From contig JAJYMB010000135.1 in assembly GCA_021787365.1 (NCBI GenBank), forward strand, positions 43,630 through 107,629: DNA of 64,000 bases, in the 5' to 3' direction. This document shows, piece after piece, positions 53,501-62,211 of the stretch; positions within the stretch are counted from its first letter, which is position 1; every line of letters starts with the position of its first letter. Source of the stretch: Actinomycetes bacterium (GTDB lineage: Bacteria > Actinomycetota > Acidimicrobiia > Acidimicrobiales > Palsa-688). The translations under genes were made by a program, and so were the position numbers. The notes beneath the pieces are model-generated. The model was not told where the DNA came from. It saw only the letters and a program-made list of their open reading frames with translations, and searched no databases.

Positions 53501-55313
53501 CTTCCCTGCAGACCGCTTCGAGCGCCCGCTCGAGGCGGGCGCCGGCGCTCCCCTCCCCCTTCGCCTCGAAGAGGCCGTCGATCGCAAACGTGCGCCAGCC
53601 CGGCACGAGCCCGTCCTCGTGGATGTAGAGCAGCGTGGCGAGCTCGTCGTTGGTGAGCACGGGCTTCGGGAGCTCGATCTGGTGGCAGGAGGCAGGCCCC
53701 GGGGCGAGCAGGTTGCCCTCGGGCCCGACCGAGGAGGCGAGCGAAGTCACGAGCTCCTCCCTGATCGCGTCGAGGGGCGGGTTGGTGACCTGAGCGAACA
53801 GTTGGCGGAAGTAGTCGTAGAGGAGCCGCGGCCGGCGGGAAAGGATGGCGAGAGGGGCGTCGTCGCCCATCGCGCCGATCGGTTCGGCGCCCGCCGTTGC
53901 CATCGGCTCCAACACCAGGCGGACCTCCTCCTCGGTGTAGCCGAACTGGCGCTGGAAGCTCACGAGGCGCGAGTACTGGGGCGTGAGCGCCTGCCGCACG
54001 GGGAGGTCGTCCAGGTGGATGAGGCCCTTGGCGAGCCACTCCCCGTACGGGTGCTCGGCGGCGAGGCCGTCTTTCACCTCGTCGTCGCGCACGATACGGC
54101 CCGCGGCCGTGTCCACGAGGAACATCCGGCCCGGCTGGATGCGGCCCCGCAGCACCACCCGGGAGGCCGGGATGTCCAAGACGCCGACCTCCGAGGCCAT
54201 CACGACCAGGTCGTCGTCGGTGACCCAGTAGCGAAGTGGCCGGAAGCCGTTGCGGTCGAGCTGGGCCCCGATCAAGGTGCCGTCGGTGAAAGCTATGGCG
54301 GCGGGGCCGTCCCAGGGCTCCATCAGCGAGGCGTGGAACCGGTAGAAGGCGCGGCGCTCGGGCGAAAGGTCCATCTTGGCTTCCCAGGCCTCGGGCACCA
54401 TCATGAGCACGGCGTGGGGCAACGAACGGCCACCGAGGTGAAGGAGCTCCAGCACCTCGTCGAAGCTCATCGAGTCGCTCCCGCCGGGGGTGACGACGGG
54501 GAAGGTACGGGAGATGTCCCCGGGGAAGAGCGGGGAGGCGAGCATGGCCTCGCGGGTCCTCATCCAGTTGCGGTTGCCCATCACGGTGTTGAACTCCCCG
54601 TTGTGGGCCACGTAGCGGTAGGGGTGGGCGAGCGGCCACGAAGGGAACGTGTTGGTCGAAAAGCGGGCGTGCGCCAGCACGACGCCCGACTCGAAGCGCG
54701 GGTCAGACAGCTCGGGGTAGAAGTCGGGGAGCTGAGGAGCGGTCAGCATGCCCTTGTAGACGATGGTCCGGCTCGACAGGGAGGCGAAGTACAGGCCCTC
54801 CAACTCGTGCTCGGCCCGCTTCCTGGCAACAAAGGCGAGCCTCTCCAGGACCAGGCCGGCCTCCCCGCCCCGGCCGGCGAGGAACGCCTGGCGGAAAGCG
54901 GGCATTACCCGCCGGGCGCCCGGGCCAGGGACTCCGTCGTCGACCGGCACCTCCCGCCAGGCCAGGACGGACAGGCCCTCCTCGGCCGCGATGGCGCCAA
55001 AGCGCCGGCACACCTCGTCGGCAGCCTCTGCGTCCGCCGGAACGAATGCGACGCCGGTGGCGTATGAGCCTGCCGGCGGCAAGGCAACGCCCACCACGGA
55101 ACGGAAATAGCCATCGGGCACTTGCACGAGCACGCCGGCGCCGTCGCCAGTGGCGGGGTCGGCCCCCTTTGCGCCCCGGTGCTCCAAGTTGCAGAGACTT
55201 TCGAGGCCCATCTGGACCAGGCCGTGGCTCCGACGGCCCGCCAGGTCGGCTACGAACGCGACACCACAAGCGTCGTGCTCCATTTCCGGCCTGTACAGCG
55301 GTGCGCGCACCAT
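50547..55313 (-). CDS. gltB: Glutamate synthase (NADPH) large subunit
   Basis: A 1588-residue enzyme making glutamate from glutamine and 2-oxoglutarate. The ATG at 55313 has AAGGAGG upstream. Cys16 in [14 protein letters not shown] is the amidotransferase nucleophile, exposed after pro-peptide removal. The FMN barrel (residues ~850-1230: [27 protein letters not shown]) and its cluster cysteines ([15 protein letters not shown]) follow. The C-terminal beta-helix domain starts near 1340. Between them lies an inserted repeat of PGESLQ. The C-terminus is a Gly/Ala/Pro-rich tail ([12 protein letters not shown]). It forms an operon with gltD. Confidence 0.94.
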   Translation of the reverse strand: MVRAPLYRPEMEHDACGVAFVADLAGRRSHGLVQMGLESLCNLEHRGAKGADPATGDGAGVLVQVPDGYFRSVVGVALPPAGSYATGVAFVPADAEAADEVCRRFGAIAAEEGLSVLAWREVPVDDGVPGPGARRVMPAFRQAFLAGRGGEAGLVLERLAFVARKRAEHELEGLYFASLSSRTIVYKGMLTAPQLPDFYPELSDPRFESGVVLAHARFSTNTFPSWPLAHPYRYVAHNGEFNTVMGNRNWMRTREAMLASPLFPGDISRTFPVVTPGGSDSMSFDEVLELLHLGGRSLPHAVLMMVPEAWEAKMDLSPERRAFYRFHASLMEPWDGPAAIAFTDGTLIGAQLDRNGFRPLRYWVTDDDLVVMASEVGVLDIPASRVVLRGRIQPGRMFLVDTAAGRIVRDDEVKDGLAAEHPYGEWLAKGLIHLDDLPVRQALTPQYSRLVSFQRQFGYTEEEVRLVLEPMATAGAEPIGAMGDDAPLAILSRRPRLLYDYFRQLFAQVTNPPLDAIREELVTSLASSVGPEGNLLAPGPASCHQIELPKPVLTNDELATLLYIHEDGLVPGWRTFAIDGLFEAKGEGSAGARLERALEAVCREVEQAILDGASVVVLSDRHANADLVPVPALLLVSAVHHFLVDKKLRTQVGLVVETGEARSVHQISCLIGYGAAAVNPYLAFDTIADQVRRGAIKGLPARKAVANYVKAASKGVLKTMSKMGISTVASYTGAQVFEAVGLASDLVERYFAGTVSQIGGIGLDGIAAEALARHRAAWAERPAELAHRDLEPGGDWQWRREGEYHLFNPETVFKLQHATRSKSYKIFKQYSHAVDDQSRQLATLRGLLRLRPASETGRQPVPLDEVEPVSEIVKRFSTGAMSYGALSQEAHETLAIAMNRLGAKSNSGEGGEDAERDAPLPNGDSRRSAIRQVAAGRFGVTSEYLVHADDIQIKMAQGAKPGEGGQLPGKKVYPWIAKTRYSTPGVGLISPPPHHDIYSIEDLAQLIYDLKNANPEARINVKLVAETGVGTVAAGVAKAHADVVLISGHDGGTGASPLSSTKHAGGPWELGLAETQQTLIANGLRDRVVLQVDGSMKTGRDVVIAALLGAEEYGFSTAPLVVEGCIMMRVCHLDTCPVGVATQDPKLRKLFRGTPDLVVSFFEFVAEEVRELLSELGFRTLEEAIGHAGVLEAVVPEAGSAQPGESAQPGESIQPVESLQPGESLQPGESLQPGESLQPGAAQSSHQSSHRGHWKAASLDLSRILAPPPEGATLTCTRKQDHELDRALDAALIEACRPALEDARPVRASFSVRNSNRTVGTMLGSEVTRRYGGAGLPAGTIELDFDGSAGQSFGAFLPRGVTLRLFGDANDYVAKGLSGGRVVVRPPRDVPRGFAAEANIIAGNVIGYGATAGEIFIRGVVGERFCVRNSGALAVVEGVGDHGCEYMTGGRAVVLGPTGRNFAAGMSGGFAYVYDRHGLFASRVNPEMVELSALGDEDVAWLAGVLERYEAETASPVAARVLADLAGEGRHFVKVVPVDYRRALESGLLAEGAGGGAPAGEGAPAEGSAPAEGSAAPAGTSAGAPAHG
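51594..51719. repeat. 18-bp tandem repeat, 7 copies, in-frame
   Basis: Seven 18-base units (CGCCGGGCTGGAGCGACT and variants) encode PGESLQ on the minus strand in the linker between the FMN barrel and beta-helix domain of GltB. Confidence 0.95.
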
Positions 55314-55374
55314 CGTCTCAGCTGCCTCCTTGTTGGACGCGACTAACTAGGCAGTCCGGGACGACGTTGGCCCG

Positions 55375-57270
55375 CTACTCCCGCACAGTATAGCTGGGCG
55401 CCGTGCCGCTTGGCTCGCTCAGGGGCCCCACCCCGAGGCCTCTCCCCGAAACGGGGGCGTCGATCCCCGCCGGGGCCGTTGCCGGCGCCACCAGGGTCTC
55501 CCCCGCCCGGACCGCCCTCCCCTCGCTGTAGACGTAGCGCTTGCCCCTCGCCCACGAGGCGAGGGCAGCGACGAGGCAGCCCGCGGCGGCGAAGTCGAAC
55601 GCTGTGTGCAGGCCCGAACCGAAAGGCGCCGCGATCAGGCTCGGGAAAAACGAGCGGCCGACTATGGCCTGGAACTGCGCCTTGGTCAGGTGGTGGAGCA
55701 CCTGGGCGGGCAGCAAGTGCTCGAGCGGGCTGTAGCCCAAGAAAGCGGCGAACAGCGTGGAGACCGGGGGCAGGTGGGCCACGTGGGCGGCCTCGGGGCG
55801 GGGCACGCCGTGGGCGCTGAGCCCGTGGTAGAGCGAGGACGGAAGGGCCCCGGACAGGCCGATGATCACCAAAGTGAAGAAGATCCCGATCGAGAGGACC
55901 TGGGCCGAGTTTTGGAACGTCACGTTCATCCCGCCACCGGCGCCACGGTGCTCGGGCGGCAAGCTGTTCATCACGCCGGCCCGGTTGGGGCTCGCGAAGC
56001 AGCCCATCGCCATCCCGTTGGCTAGGAGCAAGAGGGCGAACTCCCAATAGGGGAAGTTGATGGGTAAGAACTCGAACACGATGAACGTCGCGGCCGCGAG
56101 CAGCATCCCGCCCGTCGCGAACGGCCGCGAGCCGAAGCGGTCGGACAAGATCCCAGAGATGGGCCCGGCGAGCAGGAAACCACCCGTCAGCGGCAGCATG
56201 TAAATGCCCGCCCACAAAGGCGTGTTGGCAAAGCTGTAGCCGTGCTCGGGGAGCCAGATCCCCTGGAGCCAGATGATCATCATGAACATGAGGCCGCCGC
56301 GGGCCACCGCGGCCAGGAACGACGACAGGACCCCGAAAGTGAACGCCTTGATGCGGAACAGCGGGAGGCGGAACATCGGCGCCGCGCTCCGCCTCTCGAC
56401 AACGCCGAAGACCAGGAGGAAGGCCACGCCTATGCCCAATTCGGCCAGCACCTTGGGGCTCGTCCAGCCCATGGAGTGGCCGCCGTAGGGCTGGATGCCG
56501 TAGGTGATCCCGACCATGACAGCCACGAGCCCCAAGGCAAAGGCCAAGTTGCCCGGCCAGTCGACCGGCGCCGCTCGGCGGCTCCCTGGGACCTCCTCCA
56601 GCTTGAAATAAGCCCAGAGCGTGCCGGCTAGGCCGAACGGTACCGACACCAAGAAGATGAGCCGCCAGTCGATCGGCCCGAGGATCCCGCCGAGCACGAG
56701 CCCGATAAAAGAGCCGCTGATCCCCGCGACGTTGTTTATCCCGAGCGCGAGGCCGCGCTGGTCCTCGGGGAAGGCGTCGGTCAGTATCGCAGCCGAATTG
56801 GCCATCAAAAAGGCGGCGCCGACCCCTTGGAAGATGCGGCCGATCACGAGGTACATGGCACCTGCCTGGCCGTTCATCCAGTCGACGGTGAGCACCAGCG
56901 AAAATACGGTGTAAACCGCGAAGCCGAGGTTGTACATCTTCACCCGGCCGTACATGTCGCCGAGACGCCCGAGCGACACCACGAGCACGCTGCTCACCAC
57001 CATGAACGACAAGATCATCCAGAGCAGGTAGAAGCTGTTGCCAGGACGGAGGGGGTCGAGCCGGATGCCCTTGAAGACATCGGGCAGGGCGATCAGCATG
57101 ATCGAGGAGTCGATCGTCGCCATGACCACCCCGAAGGTGGTGTTGGCCAGGCAGACCCACTTATAGCGAGGACGCGACGAGCGCCAGGCCTGCTCAGCTC
57201 CGGCGGGCCACGCCCCGTTGGGCCGAGGCCCGTCCGTGGCGGCCCCGTTGGCCCTCCCTCCTCGCGCCAA
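55375..57270 (-). CDS. MFS transporter, DHA2 (EmrB/QacA-like) family, second copy
   Basis: A 631-residue exporter with about 14 membrane segments, a paralogue of the 40669 gene: shared segments include 'LGRLGDMYGRVKMYNLGFAVY', 'TDAFPEDQRGLALG' and 'PMFRLPLFRIKAF'. A hydrophilic tail of about 70 residues is present, without the Gly run of the other copy. A perfect palindrome (TGACGT-TT-ACGTCA) lies 56 bases before the start. No regulator gene is adjacent. The drug or metabolite exported is unknown. Confidence 0.92.
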   Translation of the reverse strand: MARGGRANGAATDGPRPNGAWPAGAEQAWRSSRPRYKWVCLANTTFGVVMATIDSSIMLIALPDVFKGIRLDPLRPGNSFYLLWMILSFMVVSSVLVVSLGRLGDMYGRVKMYNLGFAVYTVFSLVLTVDWMNGQAGAMYLVIGRIFQGVGAAFLMANSAAILTDAFPEDQRGLALGINNVAGISGSFIGLVLGGILGPIDWRLIFLVSVPFGLAGTLWAYFKLEEVPGSRRAAPVDWPGNLAFALGLVAVMVGITYGIQPYGGHSMGWTSPKVLAELGIGVAFLLVFGVVERRSAAPMFRLPLFRIKAFTFGVLSSFLAAVARGGLMFMMIIWLQGIWLPEHGYSFANTPLWAGIYMLPLTGGFLLAGPISGILSDRFGSRPFATGGMLLAAATFIVFEFLPINFPYWEFALLLLANGMAMGCFASPNRAGVMNSLPPEHRGAGGGMNVTFQNSAQVLSIGIFFTLVIIGLSGALPSSLYHGLSAHGVPRPEAAHVAHLPPVSTLFAAFLGYSPLEHLLPAQVLHHLTKAQFQAIVGRSFFPSLIAAPFGSGLHTAFDFAAAGCLVAALASWARGKRYVYSEGRAVRAGETLVAPATAPAGIDAPVSGRGLGVGPLSEPSGTAPSYTVRE

Positions 57271-57325
57271 TGCCCCGTCTGCCGTGCCCCGACCTCCCTT
57301 GCTCAGGCCCTTGGGTCACCCTAGC

Positions 57326-57339
57326 TGACGTTTACGTCA
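57326..57339. promoter_or_regulatory. Palindrome upstream of second MFS gene
   Basis: TGACGT-TT-ACGTCA, perfect 6-base arms, overlaps the HIT gene stop and lies 56 bases before the MFS start on the minus strand. It is a likely regulator site, with a TTGACG on the minus strand that could be a -35 element. Confidence 0.38.
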
Positions 57340-57871
57340 AGCGTCGAGGGTAAACGTTTGGCCAGGCGGCCCGCAGCTTGGAAGCGCTGTCGGAGAGCGC
57401 CTCGGGCAGCACCCGGGCGTCCGCGAGCGTGGTCATAAAGTTGGTGTCCCCCACCCAGCGGGGCAGCACGTGGAGATGGAAGTGGCCGGGCACCCCGGCC
57501 CCCGCCGCGCGCCCCAGGTTGGCGCCCAGGTTGACCCCGTCGGGGTCGTAGGCGGCCTTGAGCGCCCGCACCCCGAGCGAGACCGCCTCCCACAGGGCGG
57601 CCGACTCGGCTCCCGCCAAGTCCTCGAGCTCGGCGACGTGGCGCGTGGGCATGGCCATGAAGTGGCCGCTCGTGTAGGGGAAGGCGTTCAGCAGCACCAC
57701 CACCCTCCCTCGGGGGTCGCGCCAAAGGACGTGGGTCTCCTCGTCGGGCAGGCCGGAAGAAAGGATGGCGCAAAAGACGCAGCTTGCCTCCCCCACCTCA
57801 CCGCCGGCCGCCGCTGCCTCCCCGACGTACGCCGACCGCCAGCCCGCCCACAGCCGGTCCAAGGTGCTCAT
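57332..57871 (-). CDS. HIT-family protein, AP4A phosphorylase-like
   Basis: A 179-residue nucleotide-binding protein. The HIT motif is HFHLHVLPRW, with the middle His as nucleophile. A zinc-type pair lies at CVFC (31-34), and PTRHVAELEDL is a family segment. In Mycobacterium tuberculosis the homologue (Rv2613c) is an AP4A phosphorylase next to thrS, as here. The ATG overlaps the thrS stop (ATGA), so AP4A made as a by-product of tRNA synthetases could be degraded by the neighbour. Confidence 0.88.
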   Translation of the reverse strand: MSTLDRLWAGWRSAYVGEAAAAGGEVGEASCVFCAILSSGLPDEETHVLWRDPRGRVVVLLNAFPYTSGHFMAMPTRHVAELEDLAGAESAALWEAVSLGVRALKAAYDPDGVNLGANLGRAAGAGVPGHFHLHVLPRWVGDTNFMTTLADARVLPEALSDSASKLRAAWPNVYPRRLT

Positions 57872-59808
57872 GCGTGGGCGGCGTGCACGTCGGCGCGGAG
57901 CCGCTCCACGAACTGCGCCAGCGCTACCCCTCGCTCCGGGCGCGCGGAAGAACGAACGTTTACCCCGACGGTGCCGGCGGCCACGTCCTGGTCGCCGACG
58001 ACCAGCACGTAGGGCACCTTGTCGAGCTTGGCCCGCCGGATCCTCGCCCCGAGCGTCTCTTCGGCCACCCCGGCCTCGGCCCGGAAACCCTCGGCCCGGA
58101 GCGTTGCTGCGACCTGGCCGGCATAGCCCTCGTGCGCGTCGCTCACCGGTAGCACCGCCGCTTGGACCGGGGCGAGCCAGGTGGGGAGGGCGCCGGCGTA
58201 GTGCTCGAGCAAGATGGCGAAGAAGCGTTCGACCGAGCCGAAGAGCGCCCGGTGGACCATGAACGGCCTGTGCCTCGTGTTGTCGGCGCCCACGTACTCC
58301 ATGTCGAACGCTCGAGGGTTTTGGAAGTCCACCTGGATCGTCGAGACCTGCCAGCGCCGCCCGATGGCATCGCGCACGTGCACGTCGATCTTCGGGGCGT
58401 AGAAGGCGCCCTCGCCCTCGGCCACCTTGTAGGGGATGCCGGCCGCGTCCATCGATGCGCGCAGCGCTTCCTCGGCCCGGTCCCATTCCTCGACCGTGCC
58501 TATGAACTTCTCGGGCCGGGTGGAAAGCTCGGCCTCGAACTCTGAGAGGCCGAAGCGCCGGAGGACCTTCAGCACGAAGGCAAGAAGGCTTTCCAACTCG
58601 GCCTCGAGCTGTTCCCGGGCGCAGAAGATGTGGCTGTCGTCCTGGGTCATGCCCCGCACCCTGAGCAGGCCGTTCAGCACGCCCGAGCGTTCGAAGCGGT
58701 ACACCGTCCCGAGCTCGAAGAGCCGTAGCGGCAGCTCCTTGTAGCTGCGCTGGCGGGACTTGTAGACGAGGATGTGCATGGGGCAGTTCATCGGCTTCGG
58801 GTAGTAGCGGGCGCCCTCCATTTCCATGGGGGGGTACATGTTGTCTTTGTAGAAGCCGAGGTGCCCCGAGACCTCGAAGAGCGTGGACTTGGCGATGTGC
58901 GGCGTGTAGACGAAGTCGTACCCGTTGGCCTCGTGCTCGGCTCGCGAGTAGTCCTCCATGACCTTGCGGGTCATGGCGCCTTTCGGATGGAACACCGGGA
59001 GCCCGCTGCCGATCTCGGGGGGGAAATGGAACAAGTCCAGCTCCGCCCCGAGGCGGCGGTGGTCACGACGCTCGGCCTCGGCCAGGCGCTCCATGTGCTC
59101 CTCGAGCGCCGCCGCCGACTCCCAGGCCGTCCCGTAGACGCGCTGGAGCTGCTGACGGTGCTCGTCGCCCCGCCAGTAGGCGGCAGCCAGCTTGGTCAGC
59201 TTGAAGTGGCCGAGCCGGCCCGTGGAGGGCACGTGCGGCCCCCGGCACAGGTCCACCCAGCCGTCCTCCCCGCTCGCCCCGACGTTCCGGTACGTGCTGA
59301 CTCCGGCCTCGCCCCCGTCCTCGATGATCTCGCGCTTGTAGGGCTGGTCCGAAAAGATCTCGATGCCCTCTTCGGGTGAGTGCTCCTCGCGCACGAAGCG
59401 CTGGTCCTCTTTTATGATCTCGCGCATTGCCGCCTCTATGCGGCCGAGGTCGTCGTCGGAAAAGTGCGCCCCGTCCGGCAGTTCGAAGTCGTAGTAGAAG
59501 CCGTCCTCGACCGCCGGGCCGATGGCGTAGCGCGCCCCCGGCCAGAGCCGCGTAACCGCCTGGGCCATCACGTGGGAAGTCGAGTGGCGGAGCACTTGCC
59601 GCCCGAGGGGCGTGCCGGCCGTGACGACCTCGACCGAGGCGCCGTCTGGCAAGGGGGCCGACAGGTCGCGGGGGGACCCGTCCACGACGACGGCGACCGC
59701 GTCGAGCGCCAGGCGCCGCCCGATGGAGGCGGCGAGGTCGGCGCCCGTCGCCCCCGCCGGGAGCTGGCGCGAAGAACCGTCAGGAAGCGTCACGGAAATG
59801 TCCGGCAT
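57868..59808 (-). CDS. thrS: Threonyl-tRNA synthetase
   Basis: A 646-residue class II synthetase. The TGS domain (MPDISVTLPDGSSRQLPAG) sets the start at 59808. An editing domain follows (ATSHVMAQAVTRLWPGARYAIGPAVEDGFYYDF-like). The catalytic part has the motif 2 region PMNCPMHILVYKSRQRSYKELPLRLFELGTVYRFE and a C-terminal anticodon domain. Zinc-ligand Cys is in PMNCPM. The TATCAT just upstream of the ATG and the lack of a ribosome site suggest a leaderless transcript. Confidence 0.95.
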   Translation of the reverse strand: MPDISVTLPDGSSRQLPAGATGADLAASIGRRLALDAVAVVVDGSPRDLSAPLPDGASVEVVTAGTPLGRQVLRHSTSHVMAQAVTRLWPGARYAIGPAVEDGFYYDFELPDGAHFSDDDLGRIEAAMREIIKEDQRFVREEHSPEEGIEIFSDQPYKREIIEDGGEAGVSTYRNVGASGEDGWVDLCRGPHVPSTGRLGHFKLTKLAAAYWRGDEHRQQLQRVYGTAWESAAALEEHMERLAEAERRDHRRLGAELDLFHFPPEIGSGLPVFHPKGAMTRKVMEDYSRAEHEANGYDFVYTPHIAKSTLFEVSGHLGFYKDNMYPPMEMEGARYYPKPMNCPMHILVYKSRQRSYKELPLRLFELGTVYRFERSGVLNGLLRVRGMTQDDSHIFCAREQLEAELESLLAFVLKVLRRFGLSEFEAELSTRPEKFIGTVEEWDRAEEALRASMDAAGIPYKVAEGEGAFYAPKIDVHVRDAIGRRWQVSTIQVDFQNPRAFDMEYVGADNTRHRPFMVHRALFGSVERFFAILLEHYAGALPTWLAPVQAAVLPVSDAHEGYAGQVAATLRAEGFRAEAGVAEETLGARIRRAKLDKVPYVLVVGDQDVAAGTVGVNVRSSARPERGVALAQFVERLRADVHAAHA

Positions 59809-59866
59809 CTGGCCAATGATAAGGGAGCGGCCCGCCCGCCGCCGCCGCCAGAGCGCCGTGGCCTGC

Positions 59867-61099
59867 TCAGAGGGCGACGCCAAGGAGCGCAGCTGCGCCC
59901 GCTACCCCCTCGCCACCGCCGGCCCCGGCCGCCGTGTCGACGGCAGCAAGCGCCCGCGGTGTGTCCAGGTCGTCGTCGAGGGCCGCCCGCACCTCCGCCA
60001 TGAGCCCGGCGCTCCCCCCTCCTCGCCCCGCTGCGCTGGCGCGCCAGCGAGCCAGCCGGTCCGCCGCCTCGGCAGCCAGGTCGTCCTCCCAGCACCAGTC
60101 CTCCCGGTAGCGGTGGGCGAGCAGGGCGAGGCGGACCGCAGCGGGTTCCCATTTCTTCAGCAAGTCGTGCACGAACACCAAGTTGCCGAGGGACTTCGAC
60201 ATCTTGGTCCCCTCGTAGCAGGCCATCCCGGTGTGCACCCAGTGGCGTGCCAACTTTTCCCCCGTCGCTGCCTCCGACTGCGCCGCCTCACACTCGTGGT
60301 GAGGGAATATGAGGTCCGAACCGCCGCCGTGGAGGTCGATGGTGGTGCCGAGCTCGCGAAGGACCAGGGCCGAGCACTCGATGTGCCAGCCCGGCCGGCC
60401 AGGGCCCCAGCGCGAAGCCCAGACCGGTTCGTCCGGGCGGGAGGGCTGCCAGAGCACGAAGTCGAGCGGGCTGTTCTTGTTCGGGTCGTCGGGGTTGCCC
60501 CCGCGCTCGCGGGCGAAGGCGAGCATCTCGTCACGTCGGTAGTGGCTGACCGAACCGAAGCCGGGCCAGCTCGAAACGTCGAAGTAGACGGCTCCGCCCG
60601 CTTGGTAGGCGTGGCCCTTTTCGAGCACGACCCCGATATGGCGCAAGATGTCGTGGATGGCCGAGGTGGCGCGGGGCTCCGCCTCGGCAGGGAGGAGGCC
60701 GAGGGCGTCCATGTCCGCCGAAAATCGGGCCATTTCCTCCGCGGCAAGGTCGAGGTAGTGCACCCCGAGCTCGCGGGCCTTGCGCAAGATGTCGTCGTCC
60801 ACGTCGGTCACGTTCCGGACCAGCTTCGTCCGGTACCCGAGGTCGTGGAGGCGCCGGCGGAGCACGTCGTAGGCCAAGTAGGTGGCCGCGTGGCCGAGGT
60901 GGGCGGCATCGTACGGCGTGATGCCGCAGGTGTACATGGTGACGGTGCCACCCCGGGGCGCGCCAGGCTCGAAGGGCACCACGGCCTGACGCGCCGTGTC
61001 GTAGAGCCGAAACGGCCACCTTGCTTGTTCGTTCCCGGCTTGTTCGTTCCCGGCTTGTTCGTTCTCGCCCGTGGGGGACACGCTAGCCACCTCGGGCAA
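59867..61099 (-). CDS. mshC: MshC-like mycothiol cysteine ligase (or short cysteinyl-tRNA synthetase)
   Basis: A 410-residue class I synthetase-fold enzyme. [21 protein letters not shown] matches the mycothiol ligase MshC, which joins cysteine to GlcN-Ins, more than CysRS (which has CGPTVYDYAHIGNAR). The KMSKSLGN loop and zinc ligands (CGIT...; ECSAL; HHECE) are present. Length is near MshC, shorter than CysRS, and there is no anticodon-binding tail. The N-terminus bears three EQAGN repeats. CysRS remains possible if no other cysS exists in the genome. Confidence 0.72.
   Translation of the reverse strand: MPEVASVSPTGENEQAGNEQAGNEQARWPFRLYDTARQAVVPFEPGAPRGGTVTMYTCGITPYDAAHLGHAATYLAYDVLRRRLHDLGYRTKLVRNVTDVDDDILRKARELGVHYLDLAAEEMARFSADMDALGLLPAEAEPRATSAIHDILRHIGVVLEKGHAYQAGGAVYFDVSSWPGFGSVSHYRRDEMLAFARERGGNPDDPNKNSPLDFVLWQPSRPDEPVWASRWGPGRPGWHIECSALVLRELGTTIDLHGGGSDLIFPHHECEAAQSEAATGEKLARHWVHTGMACYEGTKMSKSLGNLVFVHDLLKKWEPAAVRLALLAHRYREDWCWEDDLAAEAADRLARWRASAAGRGGGSAGLMAEVRAALDDDLDTPRALAAVDTAAGAGGGEGVAGAAALLGVAL
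61023..61067. repeat. 15-bp tandem repeat, 3 copies, in-frame
   Basis: Three copies of GCTTGTTCGTTCCCG encode EQAGN at the N-terminus of the MshC-like protein (minus strand). The first two are identical. Confidence 0.95.
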
Positions 61100-61102
61100 C
61101 TG

Positions 61103-61756
61103 TCAGCCCACGCCGGTGACCCGGAGCGAAGCGTGGGCCTTGTAGCGCCGGTTGAGCTCTACCAGGGCGGGCGTGATGGCCTCGACGGCCAGGGCCGAAC
61201 CAAGCCCGCCGACGTCGAGGCCCCGGAGCCCGGGGATGCGGCCCACGAGCGCGATGACCTCGTCGGTGGTGGCCCTGTCGACCGAGAACACCATCACGTC
61301 GGCCTCGACCTTGCGCTCGAGGTCACCGAGCGGTCCCGCCGGCAGGTGATGGAACGCCCCCGCCACCTTCGCCCCGGGCACCGCGCCGGCGACGGCTACA
61401 GCTACCGAGCCCGTGGGGGGCAAAAGGGGCACGAACCGCTCCCCCCACCGCACCATGGCGTTCACCATGCTCACCAGGATCTTCCCCGAAAGCTCCCCCG
61501 CCAGCGCCGACACGGTGCCGAGCGCCCCCTCCCAGGGGGTGGCGAGGACCACGATGTCGGCCTTGGCCGCCGTCCTGTTGTCCCCCGGCAAGAGCGGGAG
61601 GCCCCGGCCCGCCCAGCGCTCCGCCAGTCCGGCCACCACGCCCGCCGCCCTCTCCTCGCTCCGTGAGCCGATCACCACCTCCACCCCCGAGGCAGCGAGG
61701 CGGGCTGCCACAGCAGAACCTGCAGGCCCGGTACCCCCGAGCACACCAACACGCAC
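61103..61756 (-). CDS. npdG: NADPH-dependent F420 reductase (F420:NADP oxidoreductase)
   Basis: A 217-residue dehydrogenase that moves hydride between NADPH and cofactor F420. The N-terminal Rossmann motif is VGVLGGTGPAGSAVAARL, with basic residues after strand 2 (GSRSEERA) for the 2'-phosphate of NADP. NAMV and PLLP segments near residues 98-110 and the C-terminal domain fit the NpdG/Fno family. The GTG start at 61756 is used. It lies directly upstream of the mshC-like gene with three bases between them. Confidence 0.88.
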   Translation of the reverse strand: MRVGVLGGTGPAGSAVAARLAASGVEVVIGSRSEERAAGVVAGLAERWAGRGLPLLPGDNRTAAKADIVVLATPWEGALGTVSALAGELSGKILVSMVNAMVRWGERFVPLLPPTGSVAVAVAGAVPGAKVAGAFHHLPAGPLGDLERKVEADVMVFSVDRATTDEVIALVGRIPGLRGLDVGGLGSALAVEAITPALVELNRRYKAHASLRVTGVG

Positions 61757-61807
61757 CGCGCGAGCCTTGCACGCCTGTCACCTTTCAGGCAAAAGTTGGG
61801 GGGCTTG

Positions 61808-62167
61808 ATGCTGCTCGCGTTTCTGACAACGACCTGCGAGCCGTGCCAGCAGTTCTGGGAAATGCTGGCCGACCCCGGTGCTCGGGCCTCCCTCGGCGTG
61901 AGGGTGGCCGTCGTTACGCCCAGCCCTTCCATGGAGGACGAGCGTCTTGCCGGCCGGCTGACGCCACCGGGGGTGCAACTGCACATGGGCTCCGAGACTT
62001 GGTTCGCTTACGGGGTCCTCCAGGCGGGCACTTTTGTTTTGGTGCGCGACGCACCCGGCGGGGAACCACCCTTCGAACACCAGGGGGAAGTCATCGGCTC
62101 CGCCACGCCCGCGGGCCCTACCGAGCTCTTGGAGCTGCTCGGCAAGTGGCTGGGGAGGTCTTCCTAG
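61808..62167 (+). CDS. Thioredoxin-like protein, N-terminally short
   Basis: A 119-residue protein with a TlpA/thioredoxin-like active site, FLTTTCEPCQQFWEML, at residues 5-20. The ATG at 61808 follows GGGGGG; a TTG at 61796 would add four residues. Normal members have 25-40 residues before the active-site strand, which here are missing, along with any signal peptide. The remaining fold (VRVAVVTPSPS, GTFVLVRD) is roughly complete. Role unknown; possibly reduction of a cytosolic partner. Not overlapping, but in the same direction as murA 44 bases on. Confidence 0.62.
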   Translation: MLLAFLTTTCEPCQQFWEMLADPGARASLGVRVAVVTPSPSMEDERLAGRLTPPGVQLHMGSETWFAYGVLQAGTFVLVRDAPGGEPPFEHQGEVIGSATPAGPTELLELLGKWLGRSS

Positions 62168-62211
62168 GAGGGGTTCACCGCCCCGGTGGCCGCGTCTGCG
62201 AAGATCGAGCC

